Shown here: positions 24,623 through 35,935 of the stretch, one piece after another
Layout: every line of letters starts with the position of its first letter
How positions within the stretch are numbered: position 1 is the stretch's first letter
Origin: Solicoccozyma terricola
Taxonomy: Eukaryota > Basidiomycota > Tremellomycetes > Filobasidiales > Piskurozymaceae
Direction of reading: 5' to 3'
DNA length: 64,000 nucleotides
NCBI GenBank assembly: GCA_001600875.1
Contig: BCLD01000003.1
Location: 623,358 to 687,357 of the forward strand
Program-made: the position numbers and the translations under genes
Notes under the pieces: model-generated
Told to the model about the DNA's origin: nothing
Databases searched by the model: none
The model's input: only the letters and a program-made list of their open reading frames with translations

Positions 24623-26195
24623 ATGGCTCTCACGCAGGAATCTCAGAACAAGGCATTCAAAGGCACAATCACCAAATACTCTTTCAACTCCACCACACTC
24701 GGCAATCTCACTGCGAAAATAAACGTCTTCCTTCCTTCGTCAGCTACCACCTCCACCAAGGTTCCCGTCGTTTACTACTTGGCTGGTTTGACATGCACAG
24801 AGGATACCGGAGCTCAGAAGGGAGCGTTTTTGCAGGAGGCGGAGAGGCAGGGTTTGGCGGTTGTTTTCCCGGATACGTCGCCGAGAGGTGCTGGGATTGA
24901 TGGGTGAGTGGCAGAGCCAAGCGAGGACTCATTTCATCTGTCTTCGCGTGTCTTCGCGGAGCGAAGACTATTGTCTTCTGCGAACGCAGTCAGCAATACT
25001 CTCTTCGCGAGCAAAGCGAGTACTCCTTGCTTTAGCAAAGAATTATTCTTCTGCGAACGCAGTCACCGATACTCTCTCTCCTCTATCTTCTCTCCCTTCG
25101 TCTCTACGTCTCTACGTCTGTCTCGGTGTTTGTTCGTCTCTTCCTCTATCTTCTCTATCTCTTCTGCTCTCCAATCGTCGTCATTGGCTGATGACCGAAT
25201 TACAATTTCATATCCGATACATACAGAGAGGATAAAGATTGGGATTTCGGAACTGGAGCTGGTTTCTACCTCAATGCAGACAAGGAACCATATTCGAATC
25301 ATTACAACATGTATGATCATATAGTGATGGAAATTCCTAAACTTTTGGAAAGCAAAGGGTTGGGTATTGTGAGTTTTCCTTCTTTTGATGTAAGACAATC
25401 AATTTTATTCACTTCACCGTATGTAGGATGGAACACGAGTGTCGTTGATGGGTCATTCGATGGGTGGTGAGTCGAAAACTAGATTGTTGAACGGTTTCTT
25501 CATTCACCAAACACTGAAAACACACGATATCCTTGAAACAGGCCACGGTGCACTCTCAATCTATCTGAAAAACCCAGGCAAATATCGTTCTGCATCAGGT
25601 CTCGCTCCAATTTGGTATGTACCCCGTTATCCTTTACCTCTCCACCATTTCTTCCCACTAACTCTCTCGTCATCTATTTGATCTGACAGTAATCCAACAA
25701 ACTGCGCATGGGGTCAAAAAGCATTCTCAGGCTATCTCACTTCCTCTGGCTCCTCGTATGATTCTACGCATTTACTTAAATCATACCCGAGCGATCAACC
25801 TCTAAACCTTCGACTTGATTACGGAACGAATGATCAGTTTTATAAAGATGGTCAGTTGAGGCCAGAGGTTTTTCAAGATGAGTTGGAGAAGTTGGGGAGG
25901 GGGAAGGAAGTCGAGGTTGGAAGGAGAGAAGGGTATGATCATTCGTGAGTTTGAAATGGTGGAGAAGTTGGTTGGGCTCTGGTTTCAAGGCAAAGAAGCG
26001 ATGTTGAAGTTTTGGATGTTTGTCGTCGTCGTTCGTTTACAGATATTATTTCGTACGTTTTTCTTTCTACCCCCTTTGATCAAATCAAGGGGTGTTTTCC
26101 CAGGAGACTATTTCTAACAGCCGCCTTATCACACACAGGTCTCAACATTCGCTTCAGACCACATCGCATGGCATGCTAAGCATCTTAAAGCGTGA
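24623..26195 (+). CDS. S-formylglutathione hydrolase (esterase D)
   Basis: Hydrolyses S-formylglutathione to formate and glutathione in cytosolic formaldehyde detoxification. Seven exons (24623-24903, 25227-25368, 25427-25466, 25542-25614, 25690-25944, 26043-26052, 26139-26195) join in frame to 285 residues, the usual family length. Key blocks are YYLAGLTCTEDTGAQKGAFL, VVFPDTSPRGAGIDGEDKDW, the nucleophile elbow SLMGHSMGGHGALS, PICNPTNCAWGQKAFSGYL, LDYGTNDQFYKDGQ and GYDHSYYFVSTFASDHIAWH, so the Ser, Asp and His of the triad are present. The first intron is unusually long (about 323 nt) and hairpin-rich. One exon is 10 nt. The formate made could feed the C1-tetrahydrofolate synthase encoded at 36-40 kb, though the two are not adjacent. 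Confidence 0.95.
24951..25062. repeat. Cluster of small hairpins in an intron
   Basis: Within intron 1 of the S-formylglutathione hydrolase gene there are perfect short inverted repeats: TCTTCGC-GGA-GCGAAGA at 24951-24967, CTGCG-AA-CGCAG at 24978-24989 and again at 25051-25062, and TTGCT-TT-AGCAA at 25027-25038. The two CTGCGAACGCAG copies share flanking sequence (cttctgcgaacgcagtca), so a longer unit is duplicated. Confidence 0.7.
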
Positions 26196-26723
26196 GATGA
26201 TGGGATTGGTCAATTAGCGGAGGGCGGCGGAGTAGTACAAAACGTGATGTTAGATGTCTGGCATGCATGGCAAATAACTGTAACAAATTAAGAACCTAAA
26301 CAATGGTGAAGATATCCCAACCAGAGATGCTGTGAACCAAGTCGCGAGCGATAGGGATCGGTCATGGTAAACAGTCAGATCTCCACCTTCATGTTGTGAT
26401 TGTGGATAAACCGGCGGCAATGGTCTCTGATCATGGGTGATGTGGATTAAGATGTTGACGATGTAGATCGTAGTTGCATTGATAGTAGCTGTTGTTCTTG
26501 TTGTGAGCCACCCACCGGCGACGAAATCACGGGAAAATATTTCGCTGATGGGGTTTATGTGGACGGTGAAATGAAATATTGCAATTATGTATAGGAGAGG
26601 CAACGATGAAAAAAACAACGACAAAAGGACGACGAAGGGGGAAGGGGATAGGGGCTCAGCAGCCCCGTCTGGGTTGTAGCAGTAAACGCAGGAGCGAGAT
26701 ATAGCCCAAGAATGATAACTCGA
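26196..26723. other. Convergent 3' intergenic region
   Basis: The region lies between the S-formylglutathione hydrolase (plus) and chitinase (minus) stops. No gene is supported; the open frame at 26250-26624 minus has no family resemblance. Confidence 0.4.
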
Positions 26724-29214
26724 TCACAGTCCAAGACCAGCTCTAAGAGCATCAGTCAAAGACCAAATCTCATCGTCTCCGGCCATATCCCACATGTTCA
26801 CCCCTCGAAGACCAGCTTGACGAGCGAATTGAGCTTTGAGAGAGAGGGATTCAGGGTCATCGTAGGTCACGACTTGACCGCTTGATTTAGATTTGAGCCA
26901 GGGCTGCGAGGGGGGTAGACGGGGGAAATGGCGTTAGTGCCAGGAGTACCACAAAGGCGAACGGGTCAATGACGACTCACTGTATGAGAACAAGAGTCCC
27001 ATTCTCTGGTGAATCCACCAGCACCCTCATATACCCCACTCCCATCAAGTGAGAGCGCACCCTGATTGACGATTGACCGGAAATCAAGCTGACCATCGGT
27101 TGTTCCGCCATTCCCGTTGTACAGTGTAACTGATTGGCGCTTTTGTCTCAACGAATTGGCGTTACTGATCTGGAGATAACCGTACGCTGGCACACCGAGG
27201 AGGATTTGTTCGGTGGACATGCCTGCAGTATTCCAACTGCTAACTGCGGCGTAGGCGTTGGCGAGGGGTTGAGTGGAGGTGCCACATGCATCAGACAGTG
27301 GAGCGTTAGGACCCGGAGTTGACGATGCTGGAGGTCGGGTGCGAAGGATCAGCATCTTATAAAGTCTCAGCAACACCTCACCCCCTCCGCGATCACTCAC
27401 ATCCCCAAACATCGTAGTTCATGACAAGGACCCAATCCAAGATGTCGGCGAAACCCGACACGTCAGTCATCGGGTATCCCCATTGATCAGCGAACGGCCA
27501 GACTTGAGTAGCAGTGGAGATGAGGGCATCAGCTGGAAGGGTCTTGCGGAGGACTTGGAGGAAGAGGAGGAAGTTGGCAGAGTCGGATGAAGAGACACCG
27601 TTTGAACCTGCGCCTTGAATACCTGGGTATTCCCAGTCGCTGGTTTGAGATGTGTCTACGTCAGAGCATGTTTTGCCATGATCCCCGACGAGAACCGCTC
27701 ACATGTCAATACCATCCAAGTTGAACTGGTTGTAGATGTTCAGGATGTTATTCGCAAACGTCCGTCTGTTGTTTGCAGTCGATACGGCCGAGGAGAAGTA
27801 GCTGATGGGGGGGGGGGGGGGACGTCTCGGTTCAGCTTCTCGTAAGACACAATTCTGATCCTCCAGCGCTACTCACACACTACCAGTCCAACCACCGATA
27901 CTTAGGCGAACGAGTTTGCCAGCTGCATGGCCGGCGGCAACAACGGCGTACACTGTGATAATTCGCGATATAGTTTAGCCACCGATCAAGCTGGAGGTAG
28001 GGTCCCAAAGTACGTACAAGAAGATTCACTTGTATCTTGGGTGAATACCAACTCATACGTGAAAGTAGGGATTGCGAAAGCTGCACCACAATGACACACC
28101 TTGTCAGCGGGCTTGAATCACCACAATGTAGTCTGTGCCGTCACTCACCAAAATCAACCACATCAAACCTGTTCCAATCGATGGAGGAAGGGGGTAGAGT
28201 GTTAACGGTCCAATCAGGGTAGTAACTAGCCATGATCTTGCTGTTGAGTTGTCTAGTGGATCGACCAGCTCCACCGGTGGATGTGGCAGCAGCGGAGGAA
28301 GAGGAGGAAGAGGAAGAGGAGGAGGAGGAGGAGGAGGAGGAGGAGGAGGAGGAGGAGGACGAGGAAGGAAGTAAAGTGCTTGACGATGATACCGTCGCCG
28401 AAACAGTTGTTGACACAGACAATGAAGCCATTGTAGAGGATGTCGAGAGTGTAGTCGAAGCGCTCTCAGATGCGGATGTCGACGACGACGTGGAAATCCC
28501 GGCCGTCGCGCTTTCGCTCAGCGTAGCGGCGGACGACGAGATACCTGTCATTGATTGCGATGCGCTGGAGCTGGCGCTGTCGCTTTCCACCACTGACGAT
28601 GACGATGTAAGAGTGGGAGACGTAGAAGAGGAGACGGTGGTGAAGTCGACGGAGTGTGTCGTTGATTCAGTGGCGGAGGCGGAGACGGAGGTGGAGGTGG
28701 AAGACTCTGAGACGGAGGCGATCGATGACACCGATACGTGCGGCATAGTCGCAGACGAAGAAAGGATATCTGTTGAAGAATCCGACGTTGCGCTGTCTGA
28801 AGCACTGGACGACGATTCAACATTGGTTGCAGAAGAGGTGATTTGGGTGGGAGGCGCCGATGTCATACTCGAAGACGACGCTGAAGTCGAGTCTGTTGGT
28901 GAGCTCGATTCACTGGAGCTTGAGGTCAATACCGCACTGCTCAATCCCGAGCTTTGCGGTGTGGGATTGACCGTAACAAACTCCCAAATCGTGCGAGTCG
29001 AAGTGACATCCAATGTAATCGTTGTTGTAGCAGTGATAGGAAGACCACGTTCATCCAACGCAACGGCATTGACGTCTCTCGGTGCTTGAGTTAGTGCACG
29101 AGAGTGGTGCCGTCTTCGACCGAATAGAGAATCACCGAACGCTGCTTCCGTTGGCGAGAGGAGGGAGGTGAGGATGAAGAGGGACGATACGAGGGTGATT
29201 GGTTTAATGAACAT
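26724..29214 (-). CDS. GH18 chitinase, secreted, with long Ser/Thr-rich region
   Basis: An endochitinase-type glycoside hydrolase acting outside the cell or in the wall. The ATG at 29214 starts a signal peptide (MFIKPITLVSSLFILTSLLS). A Ser/Thr-rich region of roughly 230 residues follows, ending in a long Ser run; it is probably O-mannosylated and acts as a spacer. The catalytic domain starts at IMASYYPDWTVNTLPPSSID. The SxGG motif appears as LVRLSIGGWTGS. The catalytic motif is rebuilt across an intron near 27650-27710 as LDGIDIDWEYPGIQGAG (DxxDxDxE). Later blocks are DWVLVMNYDVWG, ILLGVPAYGYLQ and GLRGVNMWDMAGDDE. The stop is at 26724-26726. Placing the Ser-rich region before the catalytic domain is less common than a C-terminal position. 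One intron carries sense-strand poly-C at its 3' end (27807-27820). Confidence 0.92.
28295..28360. repeat. Trinucleotide GAG/CTC repeat encoding poly-Ser
   Basis: An imperfect (gag)n array on the plus strand reads as a Ser homopolymer in the minus-strand chitinase. It is a likely length-variable site. It also creates a false acidic ORF on the plus strand. Confidence 0.85.
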
Positions 29215-30084
29215 CTTGGAAAAGGACTACGGTGGATGAAAAAGGGACGAAATTTGCGGAACGTTGGGTGTGATTTAACGAGTATGATAGTGAGTGATAT
29301 TACGTCTGAGGTGAGAGTTCCCAGTTGTATACCTCTGCCGGAGAGGGTGTTGAGTGATGGTCTAGGTGAGACCGGGAAAAGTGTGTCGGATACGATGAAA
29401 ACGGGAGGAGGAAAACGAAGATCAAGGACCTGGAAGTATCAAGCACCCTGTGGGTCGTTGGACTTTGCAGTGACGAGTAGACTTGATACCAGATCGAGTC
29501 ACTGGATGGAATGATGTTACTTGTGATGTTGAAATGGGAGCCACTTCGAACAACGCTTGACCACCTCTCTCAGGTCTTTCGATCCCAAGCCTGTGTCCGC
29601 CAATTCTCACCGCCGCATGGACCGGCCACAGAGCCCAATCCGGTCCCTTCATTGTGCACAGTAAAGTGCTCTGAAAGCTAGATCCCGATGCCCCTTGAAC
29701 CCTGCCATGCGAAATGGAAGAGCTTGGTCGAGCTTGTTGCGTGGAGAGAGATGGCTTGACCAGCCATCTGGAGGTGAACACCGCTCAGTCATGGCGAGGA
29801 TGAGCAGAGGGTTGCAAGCCACCGTCGCAGGAGCATCCAGAGCGTGGTAGCAGCAGTGTATATCAGAGCACGCTGCAGCACACTCTCTGCTCACAATTCC
29901 ACTTCGTCGTTATGCTGCCTTGCTCTCCAGACCATCAGGAACAGGGAAATCTGGCTAAATCTGGCAAACTCGCGTGGGAAATTCCCAAAAACAAAAACAT
30001 TTCTCCCCAAATTCCGCGGTGCAGCGCCATTTCCTCTTATTTTTAAAACTCTTTCCCCGCCCTCCGTATAAATATGATATACCA
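29215..30084. other. Intergenic region, chitinase promoter and CBP80 3' flank
   Basis: No gene supported. AT-rich stretches lie near 29940-30075. The chitinase promoter lies in the left part. Short open frames on both strands show no family features. Confidence 0.45.
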
Positions 30085-33000
30085 TCACTCCCTGTCCAAC
30101 TTCCCACCTGCGGCTTGCACCCACAACAGCCTGACAGCATACCCAGCTTGTACCTTGTCATCGCTTTCGTCGATCGTCGCGTCGCTCAAGTACGGCAGAG
30201 GATCTAGTATCTCTTCGATTCGAGCGGATACTTGCTTGAGCGGTTTGGCGTACTGTATATGCATGCAAACATGGGATGAGAAATCCATGCCAGAGAGGGA
30301 CGCAGGACCATATCCCCCACTCACCACCCTCAGGAACTGTTTGAACCATCCAAATCTCGATCTAGTATCCCAGATACTATCCTCATTGATCGATTCATCA
30401 CCTCTCTCATACGCAACCATCGCCTCCATTTTTGAGGGGTACGAGGTCATCTCTTCCCCTACGTAGTAGCTCGGAAGGAGGGATTTGACAAAGCATTTGA
30501 ATGTATGGATGAGGAGAGAATCTAGTTCGTGGCGGAGACGATCAGCGTTTCGTTGCGCCGTGACGAGTTGATCGGATGCTGCGGTGTCTGTAGAGGAACC
30601 ATTGCGCGCGAAGATCAGTTGCTTGGCTCCAAATTATCATCAACTGGGTGGGGCTGTGGGGCTTTTCGAAACTTACCAACAACCATTCCATCAACATCTA
30701 CATTCTCACTCTCCATCTCTTTCCTCCTCGCCCTCGCTTCCTCATCCTCACGCTCCAACTTTGCATTCTTCCTCCTCGATCCAATTGCGAATCCATATTG
30801 CTGTTCTAACGCCACGTTGATCAAATCCCAAGCATGCGCAGTTGTCCATGCTGTTTCCTTTCCAGCGGAGACCTCGGATTCTGTCGGTACAAGTCGAGAA
30901 AACACAAACGTCACAATATCCGAAGCATCCAAGATCTGATAGAAATGATATTTCCCAAACACGATCACTTGTTGCTGGATGTTGTGTTTCCAGTAATCAA
31001 CCGATGACGCGAGAAGCTGTTGTCTATCCTCGGATGTCAACGCCAATGCCTTGAAAACAGGTAGATATCGTTCCAAGACACGAAGATGATGTGCGAAAGC
31101 ACCCTTTCCTAGCTCGAGAAGGACGTGAGTTGCCACTTCGCAGAACTCGGGTGGGATAGGTTGTTCAGCGGTGGTTTCTGCCATTTGCCGGAGCCGATCT
31201 AGGACATCTTCAGCATGATCTCGACGCCGGACCATATCAAGAAGTTCTTGAGCATTGGCAGCGTGGGGTACGGCTGGAAAGGGGAGTAGAGCATGAGCTC
31301 GTTTTCGGAAATCTCGGTCGAGAGGAAACAGCTCGCTTACAACTTGAACGGAACTTGTAATCCTCCTCTAGAGGTTCAGGCGAAATGATTCCATCGACGT
31401 CAGCGAATTGATCTGGGAGTGTGGATAAAATTCGATCGTGGTATGCAAGTCGGATCTCCTGGTCGATAACACGTTTCATGAATGCCTTCTTGGGATGTGC
31501 GTCGGCTCGATCAAGGTCTGGGACCCTGTGGAAATCGCCAAGATATCAGTTCGTCTTCCGAGGCGTCTAATCTGTTGGAATCAAAACCCACCATTCCCTC
31601 CACAACCAGCTGAAGGCAAAGTTACTGAGATGCAACGCAAGCCACTCCGCGGTCCTCTTTGAAATCTCGACATCCAGGCCCTTGCCTAACCTCGCATACA
31701 GCGTCTTGAAAGCTAAGCCAAGCGGTGGAGCCATCTCCATCTTCTCCAACAAACATAGCTGAGCAATCAATCCGACGTAATAAACGAGCTTGTGCGACGA
31801 GAATGGTAAGCTGAGCATCGATGAGACCACGACGTTGATGATCGTGCTAGGCCGAGTCCATTCTCCGTGGGGTAAGGGAGCCGGTTCTCCTGGTGGTGGG
31901 CGTGGTGGTGGTTCGGAGAAAGTATCCGGGAGAACAAAGTCCGGCACGCGCATCAATAAAGAAGCGCATTCAATTCGATTGACCTCGTAGATCTCGATGA
32001 TATCGATCATGAGAGATCGCATCCACCAGCCTTTAGGGGTACTCGCGTCGGGGACTCGGCCGTCCGTAACGCCCTGTAAGTGAAGGACATTCAGTATGCA
32101 GAGCTCAAGATCCTTTTGCACCGCACTCACAGCATCGTCCAGACTATATATCGACCCCACCATTCCCTCCCCATTCTGCACTCGACCAAGAACATTGTCC
32201 TGCCTCTCTGGCACCGTGATGCTCGGAATGTCCCACTGTTGAGGCAGCTCCTCTCCCTCAGGCAGGGGGAATCGCTTCGACGGGACCGGGATGAACCAGG
32301 GAGGTAAGAAACCGCCGTCGACATGTTCCTGCAGGACGTCGGCACAGTGTTCGATGTTCTGAGAATGTTACCTGTATCAGACATCCGTCTCGTCACAAAT
32401 TCTACCAGTGCGCACTCACGTCCTTCCACTCCGTTCCCATTGCTGATACCGCACTACACAAACCCCTTCCGTCAAGCTGACTAGCTTGCCTCCTCGCACG
32501 CGTATAGTGGTTGATATCATCTATCAGGTTGTTCACGGCATCTTCGTTCAATTCAAAGAATGAAGACCCTGTCTGTAATCACAGGTAACGCAATATCAGC
32601 AAGCGGTCACATGTATGCCGTGGCTTTCTGATGCTCACACGTAACAGAGAATCTGTAACAATCCTCGTCAACCTATCAGCTCGTCCATCTACGCTTGCTA
32701 GATCGAAAGATCCCTCGTCAGCGATGGCTCTGATAGTTGAGGTCATGCTCGACAAGGCCGACAGAAAGGACGTAGAGGAGATGAGATTGAGAGGTAAGAG
32801 ATGGGCGAAGAACGACATCTGAGTGATTCCATTGATTAGCATCGTCTGATCATCACTTTGAGCCGGAGTGATGAACATACCAGTAGTCGAACCTTCAACC
32901 ACTCTCTCTCTTTCAACCACTGCTCCAAACATTTTCCTAAATGTATAGACACTTGCAAATGTATCCTCTCTTGTGCCTGGTGTCCCCCATCAACAGTCTC

Positions 33001-33713
33001 CTCTTTCACCCCCTCTTCGACCAGCGAATCAACAGCTACCATATCAACGTCTGCATCTTTCGGTGTATCAATCGAGACTAGCGCTGGCATGGACGTAGTT
33101 GCCTGGAAGGATGGAGTTGTCTGGACAGGCGCTGAGGAAGGAAGATGTTCTTCTCGAGAGAGTAGGAGGAGAAGAGCCGCGTAGTATGGGAGCTTGTGAG
33201 GATTTTCTGAGATACTGTGGTGGCCAATCATGTATTCAGAGGATGCATTCCTGTAAAGTTGGCATATATGAGAGACACCTACCCGATTTGGAATCCTTCG
33301 TAGACGCCGTTTTGAGCTGCATTCCAATTTTTAGCAATGTAACGAGCTAGACTCGGTAGGTCCTCTTGAGTGTCAAAGGTCTATCCATTCACATATTCCA
33401 ATCATCAGCCTCTTGAGCGATTCAGTCGACGCAAGGAGTGATGAAAGCGACCCACCTCTGCATCTGCGAGTCTGATAATAGTCTTCATAGCTGACACACT
33501 AAAGTTTTCCACTGTTGGTACTGGTCGAGGCGGTAGCGAGGAAGGACCACCTCTTGAATATGGATGACCAAAATCTGTGGAGCTCGGCCGAGAATCAGTA
33601 ATCTGCGCATCTTGTGGGGTACATGCATGGTCCGGAACGGCGAACTCACCTCGAGGAGGTCCACCTCGCCCTCTCCCCCTCCCTCCACCGCGGTATTCGC
33701 GATTTCCGCTCAT
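30085..33713 (-). CDS. Nuclear cap-binding complex large subunit (CBP80/NCBP1)
   Basis: The MIF4G-fold scaffold subunit that, with CBP20, binds the m7G cap of nuclear RNA and supports splicing and export. The ATG at 33713 begins an RGG-rich N terminus (MSGNREYRGGGRGRGRGGPP). It continues through VSAMKTIIRLADAE, TFDTQEDLPSLARYIAKNW, HKLPYYAALLLLLSREE and EQWLKEREWLKVRLLMSFFA, which match the first MIF4G domain. The middle part has WFIPVPSKRFPLPEGEELPQ and STIINVVVSSMLSLPFSSHK. The C-terminal MIF4G-like domain includes VDYWKHNIQQQVIVFGKYHF and AWDLINVALEQQYGFAIG. The stop is at 30085. It has roughly ten exons with short introns and a total near the family norm of 800-900 residues. An inserted acidic loop (DADVDMVAVDSLVEEGVKEE) follows the first block. 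Confidence 0.9.
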
Positions 33714-34570
33714 CTTGTGTGACTAGAAGTAGTCTTTTGTCGAGGAATCGAGGTGAGTACGATTATCCACCTGGCTACAGACGTCGGTAGATGTGGTATG
33801 TCTTTCCGACAATTTTATGGGCGAATTGAACGTTAGATGTTGTTTCAAGCTGGAGAATTCAGAATTCCACGGTGCGGTGAATATTATTTCTCGGTGGCGA
33901 ACAAGTCACTTGTAGCCACCCGCCAAATGGCTGACTTGGTCTGTGGATCGCTCCAAGAAGGCTTCGCTTTTGATGGCTACGGATGTCTCCCACACTCTTC
34001 AGGACTGCAACTTTTACAAAATGTCGTAGCTAGAAACCAACTGTTCTTCTCTTTTCACGCTAGAGGTAGAACCATAGCACCACCACCTCAGCCGTACGTA
34101 GATCACTACCACGATTCGAACTTACAGCAATCCCACACTACAACTGTAAGATTCACAGAAACATAGCAGATCTACGCCTCCTAACCTCTTCCCATGAAAA
34201 AAATCGGCAATATTGACCGCTGACATGGTAAAAATCGGAATGCTGAAGCATCCTAAGGTTGACCGATGAGATCTTGATGCATGTTTGATGTTATCGACGA
34301 ATTTTACATTTTTCAGCTACAGAATACACTGGTGGTCAGCATGATACAGACTTCGGACTACTGCCCCTCCATCGGGCTCAGAGTGCACTGACAACCACAC
34401 AGGTTGAATGGTGTTGGTCTAGAGGCGAACTCGGTGGCGAATTCATGATTGTCACGTGCCGGAGTTCTGTTGTGGAGTGAAGTGGAACTTGGGAGCAGCA
34501 TCGACACGATCGTACAGCGATCATTACAGAACCGCTCAATCGCTGAAGAGGAAGGGCTCAGTGCGCTATC
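33714..34570. promoter_or_regulatory. Divergent intergenic region with a CACGTG site
   Basis: 857 bp between the CBP80 and Apq12-like starts. A CACGTG occurs at 34453-34458, 113 bp before the plus-strand start. A 109-codon ORF at 33837-34166 shows no domain and I do not call it a gene. Confidence 0.4.
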
Positions 34571-35517
34571 ATGTCACTCATAGCAGAGTAAGCGGCACCG
34601 AATTCCACAGGTGTGAAAAAAATAAACACTGAAACACCCCTCGATCCACGATCCACAGAACAATTCTCTCTATCCTCCGTCCCTTTCTTCCACCCCAAAC
34701 CCTCGCTTTCCTTACAGACCTCCAACCACTCATTTCCCTCCTCACGTCTCCCACTCAATTACTTTACACCGCTTACACCAATCCCTCCTCCTTTTTCACC
34801 ATCCTCCGCGATACCCTCTCTCGGTTATATACAACATATCAAACAGTAGATCTTTCTGGGAACCATGCTTGGCAGACTGCATTACCATTCGTTATCGGTG
34901 GATTTGGAGTGTATATTGCGATGATGAGTGTGATTCGAACTTTCAGATCGGCCGGAAGGGTGTTGGTGGGATTGGTTAGGTGGAGTTGGTTGATTGGAAT
35001 CGTGGTGACCCTTCTAGGTTATTTTATGGGTGCTGGAACGGATAGGAATGGAGGTCAAGCTCAAGGCGCTGGAGTGCTCGGTTCATTATTCAACACCCTT
35101 CTCACAAGAGGTGGAAATCCAGGAGCAGGCGCAGATTGGACTTCTCAAGCTTCTACTTTATTTTCCTCCGTATTCGGTCAACACCCGCAACAACCATCCT
35201 CATACACTCCAAAGACCAAAAAAAGATCCGCATCGTCCTGGGAAAATCTAAAGAAATCATCTACATCCTCATCTCAAAAGAGTCGTTCTCAAACAAAGGC
35301 CAAGGCACAGCAAAATGTAGACCCTCTGTCTAATCTATTCTCTTCTTTCACGGGTGGTGATAACCCTGATGATCAAGGTGGAATAGGCGGTTACGCACAG
35401 AAATGGGTCAAAGACGCCGTATTGAAAGCGAGTGGGTTGGATGGGTGGTTTGGTGGTGCAGATGACAAGGAGAAGGATGATGGAAGGAAGAGAAAAGGAC
35501 GAGGAAGGAGTAGGTGA
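34571..35517 (+). CDS. Apq12-like membrane protein (nuclear envelope/ER)
   Basis: Two exons, 34571-34587 and 34659-35517, join in frame to about 290 residues (MSLIAETILSILRPFLPPQT). An N-terminal amphipathic/helical stretch is followed by two hydrophobic segments: ALPFVIGGFGVYIAMMSVIR and WLIGIVVTLLGYFMGAG, separated by the basic FRSAGRVLVGLVRW. The C-terminal half is Ser/Lys-rich and ends in a very basic tail (RKRKGRGRSR), possibly a nuclear signal. This layout resembles fungal Apq12 proteins, which act in nuclear pore biogenesis and nuclear-envelope lipid balance. The assignment rests on layout and a few residues only. The first exon is only 17 nt. Confidence 0.6.
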
Positions 35518-35935
35518 GAGGTGGTAGATAGATGCAAGAGAAGCCAGGCCAAGGAAATGTGTAGCCAAAGGAAATATCAGAATAAAGGACAGGACGACGT
35601 ATGTAATCGAAATGGAGGCCCGATGAGGGTGTACGTAGGGAAAAGCGAGATCTTGTGTCCTGGTTCTTAGAATTCCCCAATGGCCAAGCCCAAATGTATT
35701 CTCAAATTCAAAGATGTCTATAAGTTTTCATGCTTTTTGTTAGGCCTATTACATTTGTTTCGTTGTTGTTGTTGAAACCAAGGTGATTTTGGTTGAGCAA
35801 GGGGTAGGGGGTGTTGTTCGTTGAGGTGTTTACCGTTGAGGCGATGTTGTAAATAAGATCGTGAAAAGAAAATGGCCGAAAAAGTAGCTAAACGGCCTCG
35901 TTGAGAGGGCGTTGTTTTTTGATGACCCGTCTGGC
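35518..35935. other. Convergent 3' intergenic region
   Basis: 418 bp between the stops of the Apq12-like gene (plus) and the C1-THF synthase (minus). It must hold both polyadenylation regions; no gene seen. Confidence 0.5.

Noticed and set aside
28232..29089. 285-codon acidic ORF on the plus strand
   Set aside because: It is the antisense reading of the chitinase Ser/Thr-rich region; the Glu run mirrors the Ser codons.
33837..34166. 109-codon ORF between CBP80 and the Apq12-like gene
   Set aside because: No domain, no splice logic and it sits in a divergent promoter region.
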